This document shows, piece by piece, positions 18,841 through 26,036 of a stretch of 35,289 nucleotides of DNA. The notes below the pieces were generated by a model, which was given only the letters and a program-made list of their open reading frames with translations, was not told the DNA's origin and ran no database searches. The translations under genes were made by a program, and so were the position numbers. Positions within the stretch are counted from its first letter, which is position 1, and each line of letters opens with the position of its first letter. The stretch comes from Sulfurimonas sp. Lineage in GTDB: Bacteria > Campylobacterota > Campylobacteria > Campylobacterales > Sulfurimonadaceae. The stretch lies in contig JAOFSE010000015.1 in the NCBI GenBank assembly GCA_028044295.1, forward strand, positions 1 to 35,289, given 5' to 3'.

Positions 18841-18844
18841 AACC

Positions 18845-19498
18845 TTATTTGTTAACCTCTTCTAATCTTTGTGGAGTTCCAATGTCGTGCCAGTAACCTA
18901 CATGTAGATTTCCACTTACTTTTGATTTGTCTATGGCTTTACGCAAAAGTGGTGCAAGAGCTGCCTTTTCTACAGGCAGACCTTCAAAAAGTTTTGGGGA
19001 ATAGTAACCTATGCCAGAGAATGTAAACATTTCTTCATGTGTGTTTAAAACTTTGTTGTTTTGAAGTCCAAAATCACCATTTGGATTATGCTCAGGATTT
19101 GGAACTAAAACTAGATGAGCTAAGTTGTCATCTAGTTTAAAACTAGGGTCAAAGTTGTATTCACAAAAAACATCTCCATTAACAACTAAAAAAGTTTCAT
19201 TACTAAAAAAAGGAAGGACTTTAATAATCCCACCAGCACTCTCTAGAGCACCATCTTTTTGTTCATCAGAGTAAGTCAGAGTTACTCCCCATTTTGAGCC
19301 ATCGCCTAATGTATCAGGAATTATATGCCCTAAATGCGCAATGTTAATGATAATCTCTTTAAATCCCAAAGAAGCCAGCTTTTCTATGTGATGAACTATA
19401 AGAGGTTTGTTTTTGACTAGAAGTAGTGGTTTTGGTGTGTGGTCGGTAAGAGGACGCATTCTTTCACCACGACCAGCTGCTAGTATCATTGCTTTCAT
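18845..19498 (-). CDS. murU: N-acetylmuramate alpha-1-phosphate uridylyltransferase
   Basis: Nucleotidyltransferase that in Pseudomonas converts MurNAc-1-phosphate and UTP to UDP-MurNAc, bypassing MurA/MurB de novo synthesis. From the ATG at 19498 the protein is 217 residues. It opens with MKAMILAAGRGERMRPLT, then TPKPLLLV, NIAHLG, LGDGSKWG, a SAGGIIKVLPF stretch and VNGDVF. This order and wording fit MurU better than mannose-1-phosphate guanylyltransferases, which are the main alternative. A TTG 39 bases upstream also opens the frame, but the family N terminus starts at the ATG. The AmgK and AnmK genes in this window supply its substrate. The mRNA may be leaderless. Confidence 0.82.
   Translation of the reverse strand: MKAMILAAGRGERMRPLTDHTPKPLLLVKNKPLIVHHIEKLASLGFKEIIINIAHLGHIIPDTLGDGSKWGVTLTYSDEQKDGALESAGGIIKVLPFFSNETFLVVNGDVFCEYNFDPSFKLDDNLAHLVLVPNPEHNPNGDFGLQNNKVLNTHEEMFTFSGIGYYSPKLFEGLPVEKAALAPLLRKAIDKSKVSGNLHVGYWHDIGTPQRLEEVNK
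18898..18907. repeat. CTACATGTAG copy in murU
   Basis: Exact copy, read as LHV in GNLHVGYW near the C terminus. Confidence 0.9.
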
Positions 19499-19504
19499 GT
19501 CTAG

Positions 19505-19510
19505 ATTATA
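19505..19510 (-). promoter_or_regulatory. Candidate -10 box of murU, leaderless spacing
   Basis: TATAAT on the minus strand ends 6 bases before the murU ATG, and there is no Shine-Dalgarno sequence between. Transcription would start at or next to the A of the ATG. Confidence 0.5.
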
Positions 19511-19593
19511 TCGAAAATGTATCCCTTTAGCTAACAATAAAGTAAGTAGAAAAGTTGTAGACTATTTATAGCTAAGTAACTAAAGGATATATA

Positions 19594-20253
19594 ATGAGAC
19601 AGTATGAAACATATGTGTGTAGTAAGTGCGGAAATATAGTTGAAGTGCAAAATGTTGGAGGAGGAACACTTTCATGTTGTGGTGAGGATATGGGATGTGT
19701 TACAACTAACCTTACAATGGTGAATTTGCAAAAAGCATTTGCAGGAGAGTCTCAAGCTAGAAACAAGTATGAGTACTTTGCTAAAGTAGCTCAAAAAGAG
19801 GGCTATAGAGATATAGCAGAACACTTCCAAAGAGCTGCTAACAATGAAAAAACGCATGCTAAGTTAGAACTAGCACTCTACAATAGAATGGAAAGTGGAA
19901 GCGAAAATAATTTTGGAACTACAAAAGAAAATCTTACAATGGCCATCAATGGTGAAAGCTATGAAAACCTAAAAATGTATCCAGATTTTGCAGCGATTGC
20001 AAAAGAAGAAGGGTATAAAGAAGCAGCTAAACTATTTAGCGGAATTGGCAAGATTGAAGTGGAACATGAGAAGATGTTTCAGATGCTTTTAGACAGACTA
20101 GTTGCAGACTCTGAATTTGTTAGTAATGATGATGAAGAAGCATGGATTTGCGAAGTGTGCGGACATGTGCACTATGGTAAAAAAGCCCTAAAAGTTTGCC
20201 CAGTATGTAAACATCCACAAGAGTATCAGTCTAGGTTAAATAGTAAAAAATAG
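19594..20253 (+). CDS. rrc: Desulforubrerythrin (peroxide-reducing non-haem iron protein)
   Basis: Three-domain rubrerythrin that reduces hydrogen peroxide in the cytoplasm. Residues 1-36 are a desulforedoxin-like domain with Cys9, Cys12, Cys28 and Cys29 (CSKC and CC). Residues 40-170 are the ferritin-like four-helix domain with di-iron ligands Glu52, Glu85, His88, Glu121, Glu155 and His158. Residues 183-212 are a rubredoxin domain with Cys186, Cys189, Cys202 and Cys205. This architecture is the one described for C. jejuni desulforubrerythrin. AAAGGA lies 7 bases before the ATG. It is divergent from murU and stands alone. Confidence 0.93.
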   Translation: MRQYETYVCSKCGNIVEVQNVGGGTLSCCGEDMGCVTTNLTMVNLQKAFAGESQARNKYEYFAKVAQKEGYRDIAEHFQRAANNEKTHAKLELALYNRMESGSENNFGTTKENLTMAINGESYENLKMYPDFAAIAKEEGYKEAAKLFSGIGKIEVEHEKMFQMLLDRLVADSEFVSNDDEEAWICEVCGHVHYGKKALKVCPVCKHPQEYQSRLNSKK

Positions 20254-20256
20254 ATC

Positions 20257-21987
20257 TTAAGTATCTACGTTATCAACTTCTATAGTAAAACAAGCTCCCT
20301 CTCCAACATTACTGGCGGAGAGTTTCCCCTGCATATGTTTTTCTACAATTAACTTTGACATGTACAGACCAAGACCACTTCCGTTTAACTTTTCTTTTGT
20401 TGTAAAGTATGGTTCAAATAGTTTCTCTATTATACTCTCGGGAATTCCACCTGCATTATCTTGAATAGATATACAAAATTTAGAGTTATTTTTGTATATT
20501 TTTATATCTATAGTAGGATTGTCAATTTCTTTTTCTTGGATAATTTCTTGAGCATTACTGAGTATGTTTAAGATAACTTGTTTCAACTCATTTGGATATG
20601 TATACAACGTAGAGTCACTTGTATTCTCTACATTAACTTCTATACCCTTACTTTTCAAAATATCACCAATTATGGATATGGAATCATTCACAATACTCTC
20701 CAAAGAGACATTTGCTTTCGATTTTTCATCTTTAAAAAAGTTTCTGAAGTCGTCAATGGTCTGTGAAAGATGTTGGGTGTATTCGGTAATATTTTTCATC
20801 TGTTGATTAAAAGATTCTTGTTCAAACCCATGAAGTTCTTGCTCTACTTGTAGTGTAGCAGCTGTAGCTGATATTGCTGCTAAAGGTTGTCTCCATTGAT
20901 GTGCTATCATTGATATCATCTCCCCCATTTGCGCATGACGAGATTGTTTTAAGAGCTGCTCATCTTGTAGTTTTTTTTCTGCTTTTAGTTGTTTTTGCTC
21001 AGTTATATCATCATATATCCCAAGTATACCTATGATATTGTCATTCACATCTCTTAGGGGTACTTTAGAGGTGACAAGGCTGATGAAGCTGCCATCTTCT
21101 TTTGGCTGATCTTCTTCGTACATGAGTCTAGGGGTACCACTGGCTATAACTGCAGCATCATCCTCTCTGAACTGCTCGGCACTTTTACTCCAAGTCATAT
21201 CAAAGTCGTTTTTACCTATCATCTCAGAGACGTCAGTTAACTCTGCATCATCTACAAACCCTTGGTTTGCACCCAAATAAACGCCATCTCTATCTTTCCA
21301 AAAGATTCTACTAGGAATAGAGTTCATAATTTTTTCTTGAAGTTCGTACTGATTGTAGAGAGTCTCTTTAGATTCTTCGAGTGCTTTAGTTTGTGTAAGA
21401 AACATACGGAACACAACAATACCCAATACGGCAGAGAAAACAATGATGAAGCTTGCTAATAGTAGTAGTGATTTTAGGCTTTGTTCTGATTTTTGGTTGT
21501 ACTCTATAGTTAAAGTTTCGATGATGTTAATTATCTCATCGAGTTTATCAGTGTATATTTTTTTGTGAATATCATAGTTTTTGCTAAAGAGTAAAGAGTG
21601 TGCTTGACTAAATTTACCAGCTTTAACTAACTCAAAAGATTCCCTCTCTAGAGCGATAAGCGTATCACCATAAGTAGATATTTCATCTATATGTTTACTT
21701 ATTTCAGGAAATTTTTTTATGGCTTTTGAGATTGTGTCTTCTATGGTGACATTAGCTTTATCATAACGATCTATCCACTTTAGGTTCTGAGTGAGTGTTG
21801 CCATATATGCTGACATAGTTAGTACTTCATCATCATATTTAATATTTTGTGGGATGAGTAACAATTCGTATGCAGTATTATGAAAATTCTTAGTTTCATG
21901 ACTGTGTTTATATAATAGGACTACTGATAGTACTAAACTAGAGAGTACTACTATTGTTAAAGTTAAAATTTGATTATTTTTATTCAT
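20257..21987 (-). CDS. Membrane PAS sensor histidine kinase, orphan
   Basis: A 576-residue sensor kinase. Membrane helices at about 7-26 and 171-197 flank a helical periplasmic domain of about 145 residues. A PAS domain spans about 213-332 (IFWKDRDGVYLGANQGF and a closing GIYDDITEQK). The phosphoacceptor is His363 in MIAHQWRQPL, the HisKA variant common in Campylobacterota. The ATPase domain follows with NILSNAQE, DNAGGIPE and GSGLGLYM. No response regulator gene is adjacent, so its partner is elsewhere. The caspase-like lipoprotein gene lies 74 bases upstream on the same strand; the desulforubrerythrin gene ends 3 bases away on the other strand. Confidence 0.9.
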   Translation of the reverse strand: MNKNNQILTLTIVVLSSLVLSVVLLYKHSHETKNFHNTAYELLLIPQNIKYDDEVLTMSAYMATLTQNLKWIDRYDKANVTIEDTISKAIKKFPEISKHIDEISTYGDTLIALERESFELVKAGKFSQAHSLLFSKNYDIHKKIYTDKLDEIINIIETLTIEYNQKSEQSLKSLLLLASFIIVFSAVLGIVVFRMFLTQTKALEESKETLYNQYELQEKIMNSIPSRIFWKDRDGVYLGANQGFVDDAELTDVSEMIGKNDFDMTWSKSAEQFREDDAAVIASGTPRLMYEEDQPKEDGSFISLVTSKVPLRDVNDNIIGILGIYDDITEQKQLKAEKKLQDEQLLKQSRHAQMGEMISMIAHQWRQPLAAISATAATLQVEQELHGFEQESFNQQMKNITEYTQHLSQTIDDFRNFFKDEKSKANVSLESIVNDSISIIGDILKSKGIEVNVENTSDSTLYTYPNELKQVILNILSNAQEIIQEKEIDNPTIDIKIYKNNSKFCISIQDNAGGIPESIIEKLFEPYFTTKEKLNGSGLGLYMSKLIVEKHMQGKLSASNVGEGACFTIEVDNVDT

Positions 21988-22061
21988 AATACAATTTTAA
22001 TAGAATGATTCTTAATGTAAGCTACAACAGATATAAGGTAGCAATCCAAACTTACTTGTAC

Positions 22062-23063
22062 TTAATATAAACTCTTAGTAATTGTCCCATATAACTGAGG
22101 TACTTGCTTATAAGCTGTACCTTTTTGAAGTGAAGTTCTTTTTACTTTACTTCTTATCTTAGAGTAGATGTTTTGAAGATTTTTAGTACCATTTGCTAGC
22201 TCTTTTATAAGATGGTATGAAAATAGTCTCTGTTTTTTATCTTCGTAGTTATTTGCAAAGTCATGGTCTGCACCAGCTGTCATAACTGTAAGCTTTTTAT
22301 TTCTTATCTTTGTTTTGTTTACCATTGTTGCAGCAGCTACACCTTTGTAAAGAAGGTCTCCGTTGTCATCTTGTCCACTAAAGCATGAGTCCATAAAAAT
22401 AAATATGTTTGAAGCTAGAGATTTTGTTAGGTTAGCGTATATCTTTCTCAGTTGAAGGTTTGGTTCTAGGTGAATGTTTCCTGCACTCATGTCTGCTGGT
22501 AACATGTAAACATGTCCATCTTTACCCGGTACACCATGTCCAGCGTAGAAAAGATAGATAGTTCCACCTTTTTCAGGAATCTCTTTTATGTAGTCTAGTT
22601 TAGCTTTTATCTGACCAGAACTTGCATCTGCGTTTAGCATAGTTACGATGTTGTCTTTTGGAACTCCAAAAGTAGTATTTACAAGTTTTTCAAATGCTAG
22701 GGCAGAGTAGTCTGCGTAGGCTACGTTAGAGTTTTCTTTGTACTCGTTTATCCCAATGATAAGAGCATAAGAGTTGTAGTCTTCTCTTTTGTTTTTCTTG
22801 AAGTTGAATTGTTGTGCAGAGTTTGAGAAGTTCTTTCTAGTGTTTTCAGCTGAGTTTACTGCCCCACCTTGATAGACTATTTTGTCCTTGTAGACAACTT
22901 TGTCTTTGTAAACAATCTTTTCTTTTTCAACTATCTTGTCTTTATATACGACTTTAGTTCCACTGTTTGTAGCTGGAACATAAGCTTTAAACTTTGGTTT
23001 TGGAGCACATGATATGAAAATTAGCGCAATAATAATTGTTAATAGTAGAGTAGTGTTTTTCAT
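22062..23063 (-). CDS. Caspase-fold (C14) lipoprotein
   Basis: A 333-residue protein with a lipoprotein signal peptide; the lipidated residue would be Cys19 (FISC, slightly atypical at -3), so it should be attached to a membrane on the periplasmic side. Residues 40-63 are four hexapeptide repeats of a YKDKIV type. From about 96 a caspase-like p20 domain begins (SYALIIGINEY), with the catalytic dyad His176 in FYAGHG and Cys227 in FMDSCFSG. Both residues are present, so it is probably an active protease of the bacterial metacaspase/orthocaspase kind. Specificity and targets are unknown. It has its own likely promoter and precedes the histidine kinase. Confidence 0.88.
   Translation of the reverse strand: MKNTTLLLTIIIALIFISCAPKPKFKAYVPATNSGTKVVYKDKIVEKEKIVYKDKVVYKDKIVYQGGAVNSAENTRKNFSNSAQQFNFKKNKREDYNSYALIIGINEYKENSNVAYADYSALAFEKLVNTTFGVPKDNIVTMLNADASSGQIKAKLDYIKEIPEKGGTIYLFYAGHGVPGKDGHVYMLPADMSAGNIHLEPNLQLRKIYANLTKSLASNIFIFMDSCFSGQDDNGDLLYKGVAAATMVNKTKIRNKKLTVMTAGADHDFANNYEDKKQRLFSYHLIKELANGTKNLQNIYSKIRSKVKRTSLQKGTAYKQVPQLYGTITKSLY
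22875..22946 (-). repeat. Four tandem 18-bp repeats coding for a lysine-rich linker
   Basis: Four contiguous hexapeptide units at residues 40-63 of the caspase-like lipoprotein, consensus YKDKIV, with one diverged unit (EKEKIV). The alternating charged and hydrophobic pattern suggests an extended or coiled stalk between the lipid anchor and the protease domain. Confidence 0.85.
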
Positions 23064-23080
23064 TTGATTGCCTTTTTAAA

Positions 23081-23136
23081 TAATTGTAATATATTATACA
23101 AAAAATCTTCAGAGGCATTATTAATTATTACAATTA
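23081..23136. repeat. 11-bp inverted repeat flanking the caspase promoter
   Basis: TAATTGTAATA (23081-23091) and TATTACAATTA (23126-23136), 34 bases apart, lie either side of the candidate -10 box. It may be a pair of operator sites; the sequence is very A/T-rich, so chance is possible. Confidence 0.5.
23093..23098 (-). promoter_or_regulatory. Candidate -10 box of the caspase-like gene
   Basis: TATAAT on the minus strand, 29 bases before the ATG at 23063, after a T-run. It implies that the protease is not simply the tail of the recycling operon. Confidence 0.5.
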
Positions 23137-23137
23137 G

Positions 23138-24016
23138 TTAAAACCCACGAAACATCTCAGGGATAAAAGCGGATTTTCCTACATGTATAGCTTCTGCCAA
23201 TTCGTCTACAAGTCTGTCCCTATCTTTTGGTAAATTACCTTTTAGATGAAGAGCATTTGATGCGTGGTTTGAGCGGAAGATGGTTTTGCTTTTAGGTTCG
23301 AGTAGTTCTAAAAAGTTTTTCTGTTCATGGAGTAACTGCTCATCATTTGGCATGGTAAAATCTTCGAAGTGTTTGTAGAAGTTTTCTTTTGCATTTTCTT
23401 CTAGACCTAGTTGTAAAGTAGAGAGATATGTAACAGTTGTTGCGTTGATGACTTTTGCTGATTCTTCTACATGTAGAGATGAGTATTTCTCTCCACCTAT
23501 GCCTAAAATGACTGTAGCAGAGATTTTCATCCCAGCATGACTGGCTTTGTTAAGTGTCTCTATGATTTCACTTTGGTTTACACCCTTCGTTATCTTTTTT
23601 AGCACCACATCACTACCAGTTTCAACACCGTAGTAGATGAGATTTAGTTTGGATTTACAAAGTTCTTCTAACTCTTTGTTTGATTTTTCAGTTAAATTCT
23701 GTGTAGAGGCATATGTAGATACACGACGTAGTTTAGGGAATTTTTCATCAAGGTACTTGAGAATAGTGAACAGCTGTTCACTAGGCAAAGCTAGCGCATC
23801 ACCATCGGCTAAAAAGACTTTTGTGGCATCTGGATAGCTGTAAGCAAGAGTCTCTATGTCTCTTTTGATTTCATCCATATTTTTAGCTTGATAGCTCTTA
23901 GTTTTGTACATAGAACAAAAGCTACATCTGTTGTAACTACACCCAAGAGTGACTTGAAGTATGACATTGTTTGCTTCTGCGGGTGGACGAAAAAGTGGGT
24001 AGTCGTACTCTAACAT
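23138..24016 (-). CDS. Radical SAM protein of unknown function
   Basis: A 292-residue radical S-adenosylmethionine enzyme. The 4Fe-4S motif is CSYNRCSFC at 26-34 (CxxxxCxxC spacing differs from CxxxCxxC: here Cys26, Cys31, Cys34). It is followed by a GD(G/S)-type stretch LADGD and by YYGVETGSD, as in HemN/Elp3-like radical SAM folds. No B12-binding or second Fe-S domain is evident, and I cannot assign a substrate. Its start overlaps the end of amgK by 7 bases, so it is translated from the end of the peptidoglycan-recycling message. One CTACATGTAG copy lies inside it. Confidence 0.82.
   Translation of the reverse strand: MLEYDYPLFRPPAEANNVILQVTLGCSYNRCSFCSMYKTKSYQAKNMDEIKRDIETLAYSYPDATKVFLADGDALALPSEQLFTILKYLDEKFPKLRRVSTYASTQNLTEKSNKELEELCKSKLNLIYYGVETGSDVVLKKITKGVNQSEIIETLNKASHAGMKISATVILGIGGEKYSSLHVEESAKVINATTVTYLSTLQLGLEENAKENFYKHFEDFTMPNDEQLLHEQKNFLELLEPKSKTIFRSNHASNALHLKGNLPKDRDRLVDELAEAIHVGKSAFIPEMFRGF
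23467..23476. repeat. CTACATGTAG copy in radical SAM gene
   Basis: Exact copy, read as LHV in SSLHVEESA. A one-mismatch copy (CTACATGTAT) lies at 23179-23188. Confidence 0.9.
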
Positions 24017-24948
24017 TTTGCTTTTAAAAACTCTGCTAACTCTTTTGTTTCGTCATATCTACTTGCAGTTTCTATGGTGTACTTTAGTGTTAAAGGTATA
24101 TCTTTTAAGTAACCATCTTTCCCATCACGAAGATAAAGACGAGAGAAAATTCCAAGCACTTTTATGTGTCTTTGAAGACCCATAAAGTCAAACCACTTTA
24201 TAAATGTTTCATCATCTACATGTAGTTTTGATTTATCACGAAATTCAAGGGCTAATTTTTCTACTTCTTTTCTTGGGTACTCAATATAACAATCTTTTAA
24301 AAGTGATACTAAGTCATAAGTCACAGCTCCACTCATAGCATCTTGATAGTCTATGACGCCTATGTCATTTTGCTCGGTTAGCATTATGTTTCTAGAGTGA
24401 AAATCTCTATGAACAAAAAGACCTTGTGGTTGCTCTAAAACTACATCAGAGATTAGGTCTAATGTTTTTGCTATGAGTTCTTTTTCTTCTACATCTAAAG
24501 TTAGGTTTAGTTGTTTTTCTAAGTACCAATCCTTCATCAAATCCATTTCTACATGTAGAAATGCTTTGTCATAAAGAGGTAAGCTAGAAGCGTCTGCTTT
24601 TTGCATGCTTAGTATCTCATCTATGGCTTTTGAGTAGAGTTCTTTAAAGTTCTTGTCATCGAGAACATTGAGGTAGTGAGTGTTTCCAAAATCTTTTATG
24701 ATTAAAAAGCCATCTTCTAGATTTTGCTCTAGTATTTCAGGAACATTCACTCCTACATGTAAGAGTCTCCCAGTCACATCTAAAAAGGGAGCGAGTGAAT
24801 CTTTTTCTAGTGAAGAGTCCATCAGTAAAACTGTTTCACTACCCTTCGTGAGTCTGTAGTACTTTCTAAAACTAGCATCTGCAGAGGCTACAGTTATGTC
24901 GTAGTTCTTGTAAGGAGTAGTTGGTAGCCAGTATTTTATTTTATTCAT
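24010..24948 (-). CDS. amgK: N-acetylmuramate/N-acetylglucosamine kinase AmgK
   Basis: Aminoglycoside-phosphotransferase-fold kinase that phosphorylates the anomeric C1 of MurNAc (and GlcNAc), giving MurNAc-1-phosphate for MurU. From the ATG at 24948 it has 312 residues. The early SADASFRKYYRL and LLMDSS stretches and the catalytic loop VHRDFHSRNIML with IDYQDAMSGAVTYDLVSLL match the AmgK group rather than antibiotic phosphotransferases. A GTG at 24981 would add 11 residues, but the ATG overlapping the anmK stop (ATGAATAA) is the better start. It is coupled to anmK upstream and to the radical SAM gene downstream. Confidence 0.87.
   Translation of the reverse strand: MNKIKYWLPTTPYKNYDITVASADASFRKYYRLTKGSETVLLMDSSLEKDSLAPFLDVTGRLLHVGVNVPEILEQNLEDGFLIIKDFGNTHYLNVLDDKNFKELYSKAIDEILSMQKADASSLPLYDKAFLHVEMDLMKDWYLEKQLNLTLDVEEKELIAKTLDLISDVVLEQPQGLFVHRDFHSRNIMLTEQNDIGVIDYQDAMSGAVTYDLVSLLKDCYIEYPRKEVEKLALEFRDKSKLHVDDETFIKWFDFMGLQRHIKVLGIFSRLYLRDGKDGYLKDIPLTLKYTIETASRYDETKELAEFLKAKC
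24216..24225. repeat. CTACATGTAG copy in amgK (first)
   Basis: Exact copy, read as LHV in SKLHVDDE. Confidence 0.9.
24549..24558. repeat. CTACATGTAG copy in amgK (second)
   Basis: Exact copy within TTCTACATGTAGAA, read as LHV in AFLHVEMD. A one-mismatch copy (CTACATGTAA) at 24753-24762 also reads LHV. Confidence 0.9.
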
Positions 24949-26026
24949 ATATGCAACCCAAAATCGAATTTTCTCTAGCACCTGTAACAGACTTGATGTC
25001 TACTTTTTCTTTATGAACTCTTTTGTAGGCTAGCCAAGCAAATGCCATAGCTTCCATATAGTCCGCACTTACGCCCTTGTCATCAGTTGTTTTAACTTCT
25101 ATATCTTTTAGTCTAGTTTTTAGTCTACGCATAAGTGCGGAGTTCTTTGCTCCACCACCACATACTAGTAGCAGTTCTGTGTCAGTTTTTAATACTTCAT
25201 TCACAATACTTTCAACACTTAGTTCAAGTAGAGTGGCTTGCACATCTGCATCACTGAGATGTGAAAAGTTTTGTAGTTTTGTAGTTAACCAAGCCTCGTT
25301 AAAAAGCTCTCTTCCGCAACTTTTTGGAGCAGGTTTTGAAAAGTACTCTTCTTTTAGCATCTTTTGTAGGAGTTCATCATTTGCATGACCAGAGTCTCCA
25401 AAAGATCCATCTTTGTCATAAGATAGATTAAGTTTTTTTGATATCCAAAGGTCTAGCAGTACATTACCAGTTCCTGTGTCGTAACCAAGAAGTTTTTCAC
25501 CTAAGATACTAATATTAGCCATACCACCTATATTTAAAACAGCTACATTTTTTTGTATATGTGAAAATACTTCTTTATGAAAGGCAGGGGTTAGGGGTGC
25601 CCCTTGGCCACCAAGGGCTATGTCTTTTTGTCTGAAGTCACTTATAACACTAACACCTGTATTTTCTGTTAGTGTGTTAGCATTTCCAAGTTGCATTGAG
25701 AAAGGGAATTCTCCATTTGGTTCATGCCATAGTGTTTGACCATGAAGTCCTATCGCCTTTATGGTCTCTGTGTCTATTTCATTATGACGAATAAAAGCAC
25801 ATAAGCATTCTGAGTATAAATTACCAAGACGGATATCTATCTCACCTATACTTTTAAGAGTTGTTTTTGAGTTTATGAGTGTTAAAATATCTTCTTTTAG
25901 ATCTTTATCAAAAGGGTATTCTGCTGAACAGATTAATTCGCAAGTAGTTTTGTTGATTTTACATAAAACAACATCGACACCATCTAGGCTTGTACCAGAC
26001 ATTACACCTATGTATAACTCTCTCAT
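24941..26026 (-). CDS. anmK: Anhydro-N-acetylmuramic acid kinase
   Basis: Opens and phosphorylates 1,6-anhydro-MurNAc to MurNAc-6-phosphate in the cytoplasm, the entry step for sugars released by lytic transglycosylases. The 361 residues carry MSGTSLDGVDVV at 9-20 (ATP-binding, catalytic aspartate), GLHGQTLWHEP, LGGQGAPLTPAFH and LNIGGMANIS, all diagnostic. Ten bases separate it from the M15 peptidase gene upstream, and it overlaps amgK downstream by 8 bases. Its product is a 6-phosphate, whereas AmgK acts on unphosphorylated MurNAc, so a MupP-type phosphatase is needed between them; none is obvious here. Confidence 0.95.
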   Translation of the reverse strand: MRELYIGVMSGTSLDGVDVVLCKINKTTCELICSAEYPFDKDLKEDILTLINSKTTLKSIGEIDIRLGNLYSECLCAFIRHNEIDTETIKAIGLHGQTLWHEPNGEFPFSMQLGNANTLTENTGVSVISDFRQKDIALGGQGAPLTPAFHKEVFSHIQKNVAVLNIGGMANISILGEKLLGYDTGTGNVLLDLWISKKLNLSYDKDGSFGDSGHANDELLQKMLKEEYFSKPAPKSCGRELFNEAWLTTKLQNFSHLSDADVQATLLELSVESIVNEVLKTDTELLLVCGGGAKNSALMRRLKTRLKDIEVKTTDDKGVSADYMEAMAFAWLAYKRVHKEKVDIKSVTGARENSILGCIYE

Positions 26027-26036
26027 GAAACAGCCT

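Noticed and set aside
24949..24981. Longer amgK start (GTG at 24981)
   Set aside because: Adds 11 residues without family similarity; the ATG at 24948 overlaps the anmK stop in the usual coupled arrangement.
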